Assembly: GCA_050249455.1 (NCBI GenBank) | Contig: JBFWQM010000164.1 | Location: 1 to 12,700 of the forward strand | Reading direction: 5' to 3' | DNA: 12,700 nucleotides | From: JBFWQM01 sp050249455 | Lineage (GTDB): Bacteria > Pseudomonadota > Alphaproteobacteria > MPNO01 > VGEU01 | In this document: in pieces, positions 1 to 6,284 of the stretch | Position numbering within the stretch: position 1 is the stretch's first letter | How the letters are laid out: every line of letters begins with the position of its first letter | The notes under the pieces: model-generated | The model's input: only the letters and a program-made list of their open reading frames with translations | What the model was told of the DNA's origin: nothing | Databases searched by the model: none | Made by a program: the position numbers and the translations under genes

Positions 1-154
1 CGGTCATCATTTCCTGGATCAGCTCCGGCGGGACCTCGTCCCCCTCGCGCAGGGCGGCGAGCTTCGCCGCAACCTGCCGGATGATCGCCGCCTCCTCGGC
101 GGCGTCCGCGAGTAGATCGCCCTGGAAGTCGCCGTTGTCCTCAGACGAGGACAT
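1..154 (-). CDS. Unknown acidic protein, N-terminal part only
   Basis: Only the first 51 codons are in the window; the gene runs off the left edge. The ATG at 154-152 follows a good Shine-Dalgarno stretch (AAGGGGGA, 8 nt spacing) and overlaps the end of the Rieske gene by 14 bp, so it looks translationally coupled to it and is probably the next gene of the importer operon. The visible part starts MSSSEDNGDF and is rich in Asp, Glu and Ala, with a probable amphipathic helix (residues about 14-36) and then a Pro-Pro-Glu turn. There is no signal peptide, membrane segment or recognised motif. I do not recognise the family. It could be a small accessory protein or the leader part of a larger enzyme that uses the Rieske protein; that is a guess from position. 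Confidence 0.7.
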   Translation of the reverse strand, partial: MSSSEDNGDFQGDLLADAAEEAAIIRQVAAKLAALREGDEVPPELIQEMMT

Positions 155-512
155 AAACCGCGTCCCCCTTCTCGACGACGTCGTACTTCTTCAGCCGGAA
201 CTTGCGGTCGGCGACCATCTCGCCGGTCGCGAGGTCGTATTCCCAGCCGTGCCACGGGCAGACGATGTGCATCTCGTCGTGGTTGAAGCGCATGCCCTGA
301 TAGGTCTTGTCCTCGGCGATGACCTCCTCGACCTTGGCCATCAGCAGGCCCTCGCACGCCGGCCCGCCCTGGTGGTTGCACAGGTTCTGATAGGCGTAGA
401 GCTTGCCCTGCACCCGGTACACGCCGATCTCATGCTTGCCGTTGGGGACGATCTTGCGGTCGCCGTCCTTCAGCTCGGCGGACTTGCAAATCAGCATCTC
501 GGTCTTGGCCAT
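141..512 (-). CDS. Small Rieske-type [2Fe-2S] ferredoxin-like protein
   Basis: A 123-residue soluble protein consisting of a single Rieske domain. The cluster ligands are visible as C45-x-H47 (CNHQGG) and C85-x2-H88 (CPWHGWEYD), which bind a [2Fe-2S] cluster through two Cys and two His. The 37 residues between H47 and C85 are more than twice the 15-17 usual in Rieske ferredoxins and oxygenases, so this domain has an enlarged inter-motif loop. There is no Tat or Sec signal and no membrane helix, so it should be cytoplasmic, acting as an electron carrier or as a component of an oxygenase system. It starts 30 bp after the stop of the second permease, with GGGAAAG upstream of the ATG, and is the fifth gene of the importer operon. 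No oxygenase or reductase partner is in the window; one may lie to the left. The domain call is firm, the partner is unknown. Confidence 0.93.
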   Translation of the reverse strand: MAKTEMLICKSAELKDGDRKIVPNGKHEIGVYRVQGKLYAYQNLCNHQGGPACEGLLMAKVEEVIAEDKTYQGMRFNHDEMHIVCPWHGWEYDLATGEMVADRKFRLKKYDVVEKGDAVYVLV

Positions 513-542
513 CTCGCTTTCCCGGTCGAAGGTTGTGATGCT

Positions 543-1385
543 TCAGTTGACGGACAGGCTGCCGGCGGCGGACCGCTTCCGGCTGCCGACGTTCTTGTAG
601 CGGTTGAAGTTGTCCTGAACCTTGCTCATCCCGACATTGGCCGCCGCGGCCAGGATGAAGATGAAGATCAGCATGGCGTACATCGGCGCGATGCGGAACT
701 GCTCGTAGTAGCCGATAAGCCGGTGGCCGACGCCAGCGTCGGCGAACTTGATCTCCGCCACCACGATGCCGATCACCGTGATCGCCATGCCGAGCCGGAG
801 CCCGGTGATGATCGGGTTCATCATCGCCGGGATGTAGATCTTGGTCACCGTCTGCCAGCGCGACAGATTGAAGCTCTGGCCGACGCGCAGCAGCACCTGG
901 GGGATCATGATCATGCCCAGGATGGTCGCGAACACGACCGGGAAGAACGCCGACAGCGCGCCCTTGGCCATCTTCGACTCGATCCCGGTCCCGAACATCA
1001 GGAACAGGATCGGCAGGAAGATGATCTTGGGGGTCGAGCCGATGGCGTTGAGGTACGGCTCGTAGGTGCGGCGCAGGAACGGGTTGGCGCCGAGCACGAT
1101 GCCCGCCGCGAGCGCAATGATCGAGCCGACCGAGAACCCGACGACATATTCGAGGAACGTGTAACCGAGATCGTAGTAGAAGCCGCCGTCGAGCAGCTCG
1201 TGATACATGGCGACCACAATCTTGACCGACGATGGGATGACGTCCTTGTAGAACAGGCCGGAGTTGGCCATCGCCTCCCACACCGCGAGGATCGCGACGA
1301 CGGTGATGACGCGAACCTGGGTGACGCTCAGGCTGCGCGACGGGCGGCCGCGGCGAACGGACTGGATTACGCCGGTCTGAGCCAT
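543..1385 (-). CDS. ABC transporter permease (nitrate/sulfonate/taurine type), second of two
   Basis: A 280-residue inner-membrane permease of the binding-protein-dependent transport family (SsuC/TauC-like). About six hydrophobic segments follow a short basic N-terminus (RRGRPSRS, residues 11-18). The cytoplasmic coupling loop contacting the ATPase is seen around residues 167-187 (RVGQSFNLSRWQ...KIYIP), a form of the EAA motif with the conserved Gly and the I-x-P ending. The same frame stays open far upstream, but that part is antisense-free shadow inside the preceding permease. The ATG at 1385 is preferred because GGGAGGA lies 7 nt upstream and the preceding gene ends 19 bp inside this one. 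Together with the 1367-2125 permease it would form the heterodimeric pore. The substrate is not readable; the C-terminal tail (about 260-280) is basic and polar. Confidence 0.94.
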   Translation of the reverse strand: MAQTGVIQSVRRGRPSRSLSVTQVRVITVVAILAVWEAMANSGLFYKDVIPSSVKIVVAMYHELLDGGFYYDLGYTFLEYVVGFSVGSIIALAAGIVLGANPFLRRTYEPYLNAIGSTPKIIFLPILFLMFGTGIESKMAKGALSAFFPVVFATILGMIMIPQVLLRVGQSFNLSRWQTVTKIYIPAMMNPIITGLRLGMAITVIGIVVAEIKFADAGVGHRLIGYYEQFRIAPMYAMLIFIFILAAAANVGMSKVQDNFNRYKNVGSRKRSAAGSLSVN

Positions 1386-2125
1386 CGCTCGATCCTCCCG
1401 AAGCCCCAGTAGAACAGGACGCTGACGCAGATGACGGCGAGGATGCTGGCGTAGGTCGCCGGGATCTCGAAGCGGAAATACATCTCCGACACCACCCGGC
1501 CGAGGCCGCCGAAGTCCACCAGGTACTCGATCGCCACGATGTTCACCAGCGTGTACATCACGCCGATCTTGATGCCCATGAAGATGGACGGCACCGCCGC
1601 GGGCAGCATGATCTTCCAGAACATCGACTGCTCGGACATGCTGAACGTCTTGCCGACGTTGATCAGCGTCTGCGACACGCCGAGCAGGCCCTGGCGGGTC
1701 TGGATGATGATCGGGATGCAGCCTGGAATGCAGCCCATGATGATGAGCGTCATGTAGGTCCGCCCGAACAGCACCAGGAACAGCGGGTAGAGCAGCACCA
1801 GCGGCGCGGAGAACGCGGCCGCCAGCCAACCTTCGTACGCCACGCCCAGGGTCTGGTTGCGGAACAGCAGGTAGCCGAACGGGATGCCGACCGCCAGCGC
1901 GATCGCCGTCGCCGCCGCGGTGGTGCCGAGTGTGGCGAGGAAGGCGCCGAACAGGTCCATCTCGCGGAACAGCTCGGGGAAGGCGCCGAGCGCCGCGGTC
2001 GGCCGCGCAACGATGAGCGGCGGGATCCAGCCAACGTTGATCATCACCTGCAGGATCGCCCCGATGACCACCAGGCTGAGCAGCCCCGCGATCGCCGGCG
2101 AAAACAGGAGCTTCTGCGCCGACAT
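1367..2125 (-). CDS. ABC transporter permease (nitrate/sulfonate/taurine type), first of two
   Basis: A 252-residue membrane permease with about six hydrophobic segments (for example residues 10-30, 64-88, 103-120, 125-141, 186-202 and 224-241). The ATPase-coupling loop is at about 157-176 (NVGKTFSMSEQ...KIMLP), matching the EAA-loop pattern of this family in its central Gly and L-P end while lacking the literal EAA. It begins 15 bp after the binding-protein stop, with AGGGA 7 nt before the ATG, and overlaps the next permease by 19 bp, so the two permeases are probably made in equal amounts. Two Cys lie in the short segment GCIPGCIP (131-138). Role: half of the pore of the importer encoded at 543-4003. 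Family assignment is secure, substrate unknown. Confidence 0.94.
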   Translation of the reverse strand: MSAQKLLFSPAIAGLLSLVVIGAILQVMINVGWIPPLIVARPTAALGAFPELFREMDLFGAFLATLGTTAAATAIALAVGIPFGYLLFRNQTLGVAYEGWLAAAFSAPLVLLYPLFLVLFGRTYMTLIIMGCIPGCIPIIIQTRQGLLGVSQTLINVGKTFSMSEQSMFWKIMLPAAVPSIFMGIKIGVMYTLVNIVAIEYLVDFGGLGRVVSEMYFRFEIPATYASILAVICVSVLFYWGFGRIERWLRPA

Positions 2126-2140
2126 GGCCCGGTCCCTGCC

Positions 2141-3121
2141 CTACTTCTTCTCGGGCAGGTAGACGAAATCGACCAGCTTCTTCTTCTGCTCCTCGGTCAG
2201 CGGTTCGCGGATGTGGCCCTCCTCCTGCGCGATCCTGAGGACCTTCTCCAGGTTGCCGATGGGCGCAAAGGTGACGTCGTCGAACTTGACGAACTCCGAA
2301 GCGCGCTTGGCGTCGTCGAACTCCAGGTTCCATTCCTTCGCGTAGCGGCGGATCGGCCCGTCACCGCCCTTGTACTGCGCCTCCAGGCCGCGCCAGGTGG
2401 CCCGCATGAAGCGCATCGCCACGTCGCGGTTCTTCGCCACCCAGTCCGAATTCGCGGCATAGACCCGGATCGACACGTCGCGCAGGTTCTCCGCGTCGTC
2501 GCCGCTGGCGATGATGCGGATCTCGCCTTTGCGCAGCAGGTCGAAGCCGATCGGCGCGACCATCCAGCCGGTCGCCACCTGGCCCGTCATGACCTGGGTG
2601 CGCGACGCGGACATGCCGCCGACCGAGACGAGCTTGGCATCCTTCAGTCCGTGCACCTTGACCATGTCGAGCACGGCCATGTGGCTGGTGGTGCCGTTGC
2701 GCGAATACACCAGCTCCTTGTCGCCGATGTCCTTCAGCGTCTTGATCGGGCTGGACGCGGGCACGTACCAGACGGTGTCGTTCACGGCCCGCTTGGTATT
2801 GGCCAGGATGACCAGCGGCGCTCCTTTGGAGAACGCGCTCACCACGCTCAGGATGCCGACCCCGACCGTGACGTCCTGGCTGCCGGTGATCAGGGTCTGC
2901 AGGGTCGACGAACCGCCGTCGCTGTAGATCAGCGAGACGTCGAGGTTCTCGTCCTTGTAGAAGCCCTCGCCCTGCGCCGTGTTCGGTGCATACATCTCGA
3001 ACGGCATCTTGGTGCTCACCACGAGGCGCACCTTGTCGGCGGCCTCGGCAGCGGCGAGCGGCGCCGCGACCAGCGCAGTCGTGACGGCCAAATGGGCCAG
3101 CTTCCTCCAAGACGGCATCAT
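2141..3121 (-). CDS. ABC transporter substrate-binding protein, NMT1/SsuA-like
   Basis: A periplasmic solute-binding protein of the NitT/TauT (NMT1/THI5-like) class, about 326 residues. The N-terminus is a clear Sec signal: WRK, a hydrophobic core, then a likely cut after AAAEAA (about residue 28). The mature part shows the familiar layout for this class: an early beta strand ending in a motif for an exogenous ligand (about MPFEMYAPNTAQGEGFYKDE), then GSSTLQTLITGSQDVTVG, where the ligand pocket forms in homologues. A GTG at 3130 would add three residues, but AGGGTGAGG overlaps it and is well placed for the tandem ATG codons at 3121 and 3118, so I prefer an ATG start. The gene lies 78 bp after the ATPase and 15 bp before the permeases. 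Ligands of this class include sulfonates, taurine, nitrate, aromatic acids and thiamine precursors; this one cannot be assigned. Confidence 0.93.
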   Translation of the reverse strand: MMPSWRKLAHLAVTTALVAAPLAAAEAADKVRLVVSTKMPFEMYAPNTAQGEGFYKDENLDVSLIYSDGGSSTLQTLITGSQDVTVGVGILSVVSAFSKGAPLVILANTKRAVNDTVWYVPASSPIKTLKDIGDKELVYSRNGTTSHMAVLDMVKVHGLKDAKLVSVGGMSASRTQVMTGQVATGWMVAPIGFDLLRKGEIRIIASGDDAENLRDVSIRVYAANSDWVAKNRDVAMRFMRATWRGLEAQYKGGDGPIRRYAKEWNLEFDDAKRASEFVKFDDVTFAPIGNLEKVLRIAQEEGHIREPLTEEQKKKLVDFVYLPEKK

Positions 3122-3199
3122 CAACCTCACCCTGCAACTATTCTGGCTGTCGTTAATGGCGTCAGGCTAGCACACCCGCACCGTCAATGCGACGCAGCC

Positions 3200-4003
3200 C
3201 TAGCGCGCCGCGATCTTCTTCTCGGCATCGACCATGCCGCGCGCCGCCTCCTCGCGGAGCTGGTTCCAGATCAGCCCGACATACTGGCCGAAGGCCGCGG
3301 TGGTGATGACCTCCGAGGTGCGCGGCCGCGGCAGGTCGATCTCGATGACGTCCTTGATCTTGCCCGGCCGGAACGACATCACGACCACGCGGTCGCTGAG
3401 CTGCACCGCCTCGGTGATGTTGTGGGTGATCAGCAGCATCGTTTGCTGCAGCGCACGCCAGATCTCGAGAAGCTTGTCGCCGAGCAGCAGGCGGGTCTGT
3501 TCGTCGAGCGCGCCGAACGGCTCGTCCAGCAGCATCAGCCGGGGCTCGTATGCCAAGGTCCGCGCCACCGCCGTGCGCTGCTTCATGCCGCCGGAAAGCT
3601 GTGCCGGATAGTGGTTCTCGAAACCGTCGAGGCCGACGAGATTGATGAAGCGGCGCGCCTTCTCCTCCCGCTCGGCGCGCGCCATGCCCTGGACCTCCAG
3701 CGGAAACGCCACGTTTTCCAGCGTGGTGCGCCAGGGAAAGGTCGATTCCTCCTGGAAGACGACACCCACGTCATGGTGGGTGCCGTCGACCTCGCGGCCG
3801 TTGATGCGCACGCTGCCGCGGTAGTCCGTAATGAGACCGGAGACGATGTTGAACAGGGTGGACTTGCCGCAGCCGCTCGGTCCGATGACGGAGACGAATT
3901 CGCCCTGCTTGACCGTCAGCGAAACGCCGTCCAGGGCGATCACCTGGTTCGGCCCGTCCCCGTAGGCTTTGCTGACGTTGGAGATTTCCAGGATATTGGT
4001 CAT
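3200..4003 (-). CDS. ABC transporter ATPase (nitrate/sulfonate/taurine type)
   Basis: A 267-residue cytoplasmic ATPase that powers the importer. All nucleotide-binding motifs are intact: Walker A GPSGCGKST (41-49), Q-loop Q84, signature LSGGMKQR (136-143), Walker B LMLLDEP (156-162) with catalytic E161, D-loop ALD (165-167) and switch His H194 (ITHN). The sequence around the Q-loop (VVFQEESTFPWRTTLENVAFPLE) is typical of the SsuB/TauB group. The ATG at 4003 gives the standard N-terminus (MTNILEISNVSKAYG), although no clear Shine-Dalgarno precedes it. It is the first gene of the operon, so the promoter should lie in 4004-4160. Function is secure, substrate unknown. Confidence 0.96.
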   Translation of the reverse strand: MTNILEISNVSKAYGDGPNQVIALDGVSLTVKQGEFVSVIGPSGCGKSTLFNIVSGLITDYRGSVRINGREVDGTHHDVGVVFQEESTFPWRTTLENVAFPLEVQGMARAEREEKARRFINLVGLDGFENHYPAQLSGGMKQRTAVARTLAYEPRLMLLDEPFGALDEQTRLLLGDKLLEIWRALQQTMLLITHNITEAVQLSDRVVVMSFRPGKIKDVIEIDLPRPRTSEVITTAAFGQYVGLIWNQLREEAARGMVDAEKKIAAR

Positions 4004-4143
4004 GGGCCACGTCGGTTGCGTTGCACAAGACGGCCGGTCGGGTGCGAAATTCGCCGACGAAGCGCTGGGCCTACCCCTCCCGGGTCTCCCAGCCGTGCCC
4101 CATCTTTCGTTATTCCTTTCGCACGCCGTTCCAGGCGGTTATC

Positions 4144-4160
4144 GGCCAATCTAACTGGCC
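4144..4160. promoter_or_regulatory. Interrupted palindrome, possible operator for the importer operon
   Basis: GGCCA at 4144-4148 and TGGCC at 4156-4160 form a 5-7-5 interrupted palindrome about 140 bp upstream of the ATPase start, in the least GC-rich part of the gap. Size and position suit a dimeric repressor or activator site. Five-bp GC-rich arms arise often by chance, so this is only a pointer. No regulator gene is in the window. Confidence 0.2.
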
Positions 4161-4423
4161 TGCCGCACCTGTCAATCGATGTCGTGCCGGGATCGCACCG
4201 TGGGGGCTTGCCGCCGCAAGGCTACTTATCCACATCGGCGGCACCCGGAGGTTCCGGCGCCCGCCCGCGCGCCGCCCTCCCGGCGGGAATCGCTGTCAAG
4301 CCCGATTCGACCGACCGTCGAGACAATCGGCAGGATTCCATGCATCGGCACGGAACCCGGCCGAATCCGCGGCCGAGCGGCGGTTATCCCAAGAACTATC
4401 AACAAGGTTGTCCACGCATCATC

Positions 4424-4455
4424 CGGCCGGCCCCCTGCAGGGAAGGCGCCGGCCG
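4424..4455 (-). terminator. GC-rich hairpin after the ThDP-enzyme gene, weak terminator candidate
   Basis: CGGCCGGC (4424-4431) pairs perfectly with GCCGGCCG (4448-4455) around a 16-nt loop that itself holds the palindrome CCCTGCAGGG (4433-4442). It begins 14 nt after the stop codon of the ThDP-enzyme gene. No T-run follows directly on the minus strand, so it is not a classic intrinsic terminator; it may stabilise the 3' end or pause polymerase. Confidence 0.3.
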
Positions 4456-4469
4456 CGATGCGCCTGCCC

Positions 4470-6281
4470 TTAGCCTTTCGAGCCCTCGCCGCTGGCGCGC
4501 GTCGCCATCGGCTGGCTGTAGCCCGGCTCCACATGGACATCCAGGAGGTACGGCTCGCCGCCGTCGATCACGGCCAGCGCCTTGCGCAGCGCCGGCACGA
4601 GGTCGCCCACCGTCTCGACCGGCCCGTCCGCCTTCACGCCCTGCGACCGGGCGAAGCCGGCGAGGTCGAGCGCCGGGTTGTCGATCTGCTGACCGATCCA
4701 GCGGTTCTCCTTCGGACGATTGCGGTCCTTCGCCACCGTCTCCTGGTGGATCTCGTCGTTGAAGTTCGACCGGTTGTTCGAAATGATCGTGAGCAGCGGG
4801 ATGTTGTAGTGCGCGGCCGTCCACAGCGCGGTGCCGGCCTGCATGAAGTCGCCATCGCCGAGCACGGCGATGGTGGTCCGGCCGCTGCCGAGCAGGCCGA
4901 TCGCGGTGCCGATCCCGGCGCCGGGGCCGTTGCCCAGCCCGCCGCCGCCGTCGTTGCCGAGGTAGTCGAGCGGCCCGCGGAAGTGGTAGGCGTCGCCCGC
5001 CCAGCCCAGGGTGACGCGCGCCAGGCAGACCGGCCGGTCGCCCTTCACCTCGTTCAGCGCCAGCGCGATGTCGCGCGGGGTGACGCGGGCCTTGGGGTCG
5101 CGGTCGGCGAGCTTGGGCATCGGCGGCCGGCTGACCTTCGGCTTGCCGTCCCATTTCGATGCCTTGCCCTTCAGCGCCTCCAGGAGCTGGACCGTGAAGG
5201 CATCCGGGTCCGACAGCACCGGCTGGTCGTTCGGCGCCAGCGCCATGTAGTCCATGCTCCAGCCGTTGTGGAGCACGCTGTCGAGCGAGACGTGGACGAT
5301 CTTGCCGCTGGCGTTGTCCTTGGAGCCGACCGCCGCCTTGAACGTGCCGCCGAGGTCGAGCCAGTCGAGGCTGAGGATGACGTCTGCGTTCTTGATCGCG
5401 GCCTTCGCCTCCTCCGGCATGAAGTTGGACGGCGGCGCGACCACCAGCGGATGGTCGGTCGGGAAGGCAGCGGCGTTCTTCAGGTCGGTGATGACGGCGG
5501 CGCCGAGCAGCTCGGCGAGCTTCACGCGGCGGTCCCAGTCTTCCTGGCTGCGCGAGACGCGGCCGGCCATGATCAGCAGGTTGCGCGCGCCGTAGAGCAT
5601 GTCGGCGACGCGCCGCACCACCTCGTCGGAGGCGGCCGGCGGCGCCGGCGGGTTGTAGCGCGCGACGTCGGGGATGCGTACGTCGCGCGCCAGCTCCTGC
5701 TCCTGCAGGCCGGCGTCGAGGCAGACATAGACAGGCCCATGCGGCGCGGTACGGGTCATCTGGACAGCGCGCAGGATGCTCTCGACGATCGCCTGTGCCG
5801 AGCGCGGCTCGTCGTCGAACTTGGTGAAGCTGCGCAGCAGCGCGCCCTGGTCCTTCGCGGTGTGGATCCAGTCGATCCACGGCCGGCGGAGCTCGGCGTC
5901 GACCGGGCCGGTCGCGCCCATGACCACCATCGGCACCCGGGCGCACCAGGCGTTGAAGATGTTCATCAGCCCGTGCATCAGGCCGACGTTGGAATGCAGC
6001 GCGCACGCCATCGGCTGGCCGGTGACCTTGCCGTAGCCGTGCGCGATCGCGACCGCGTGATCCTCATGCAGGCACAGCAGCATCTGGGGATCCTTGTTCC
6101 CCAGGTAGTTCACCAGGCTGTCGTGGAAGCCGCGGTAGCTCGCGCCCGGATTGAGCGCGATGTACTTGATGTCGAGGCGGCGCAGCATCTCGGCGGCAAC
6201 GTCGCTCGCCCAGCCCATGCGGGTATTGCCGCCCGGCTTGGGCCGGTCGAAGTTGCTCAGGTCCGAGGTTCCGTCTGCCAT
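4470..6281 (-). CDS. ThDP-dependent enzyme, benzoylformate decarboxylase/acetolactate synthase superfamily
   Basis: A 603-residue cytoplasmic enzyme with the three-domain plan of this superfamily: N-terminal PYR domain (about 20-190), central domain (about 210-370) and C-terminal PP domain (about 400-590). The cofactor-activating Glu is E73 (LCLHEDHAVAIAHGYG). The Mg/diphosphate motif is GDG at 475-477 with NN at 502-503, and the Gly-rich strand GNDGGGGLGNGPGAGIG precedes it. H96 (ALHSNVG) sits exactly 23 residues after E73, the spacing of E47 and H70 in Pseudomonas putida benzoylformate decarboxylase; acetolactate synthases have Thr there. That favours a 2-oxoacid decarboxylase, but I see no clear equivalent of the second active-site His (H281). 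The start ATG lies 3 nt after the stop of the FMN oxidoreductase gene, with GGAG 9 nt upstream, so the two genes are coupled. Likely reaction: 2-oxoacid to aldehyde plus CO2; carboligation is an alternative. Confidence 0.9.
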   Translation of the reverse strand: MADGTSDLSNFDRPKPGGNTRMGWASDVAAEMLRRLDIKYIALNPGASYRGFHDSLVNYLGNKDPQMLLCLHEDHAVAIAHGYGKVTGQPMACALHSNVGLMHGLMNIFNAWCARVPMVVMGATGPVDAELRRPWIDWIHTAKDQGALLRSFTKFDDEPRSAQAIVESILRAVQMTRTAPHGPVYVCLDAGLQEQELARDVRIPDVARYNPPAPPAASDEVVRRVADMLYGARNLLIMAGRVSRSQEDWDRRVKLAELLGAAVITDLKNAAAFPTDHPLVVAPPSNFMPEEAKAAIKNADVILSLDWLDLGGTFKAAVGSKDNASGKIVHVSLDSVLHNGWSMDYMALAPNDQPVLSDPDAFTVQLLEALKGKASKWDGKPKVSRPPMPKLADRDPKARVTPRDIALALNEVKGDRPVCLARVTLGWAGDAYHFRGPLDYLGNDGGGGLGNGPGAGIGTAIGLLGSGRTTIAVLGDGDFMQAGTALWTAAHYNIPLLTIISNNRSNFNDEIHQETVAKDRNRPKENRWIGQQIDNPALDLAGFARSQGVKADGPVETVGDLVPALRKALAVIDGGEPYLLDVHVEPGYSQPMATRASGEGSKG

Positions 6282-6284
6282 CGA

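Larger units (their letters stand above)
4004..4469. other. Non-coding gap between the ThDP-enzyme gene and the importer operon
   Basis: This 466-bp stretch has to end transcription from the right and start the importer operon on the left, both on the minus strand. No convincing gene is present. It contains a GC-rich hairpin just after the ThDP-enzyme stop, an imperfect hairpin (CCGATT at 4302-4307 with AATCGG at 4325-4330, inner CGAC/GTCG at 4308-4311 and 4317-4320), a small 5-bp stem at 4272-4286, a perfect DnaA-box-like TTATCCACA at 4226-4234, and an interrupted palindrome at 4144-4160. A tiny 10-codon ATG frame (4071-4103) with AAAGGA 10 nt upstream also occurs; I do not count it as a gene. 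Base composition is slightly less GC-rich around 4101-4160, the likeliest promoter zone, but no clear -35/-10 pair stands out. Confidence 0.7.

Noticed and set aside
81..1412. Long plus-strand open frame opposite the permease and Rieske genes
   Set aside because: It is antisense to well-identified genes, with low-complexity Asp/Arg/His-rich translation and no motif; stop-poor antisense frames are expected at this GC content.
1386..2333. Upstream extension of the second permease frame, giving 596 codons
   Set aside because: The added part lies over the first permease in another frame and has no membrane segments; a good ribosome site supports the ATG at 1385. It is not a fusion protein.
4071..4103. 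10-codon ATG frame in the leader of the importer operon (MGHGWETREG)
   Set aside because: It has AAAGGA 10 nt upstream, but is very short, lies 67 nt from the ATPase start and has no sign of coupling.
4115..4140. Possible sigma-54 promoter, minus strand TGGAAC...GTGCG
   Set aside because: The spacing between the GG and GC elements is two bases short of the required distance.
2213..4762. 849-codon plus-strand open frame
   Set aside because: It spans parts of the binding protein, the ATPase, the non-coding gap and the ThDP gene in antisense. The translation has no domains and is explained by GC-biased codons.
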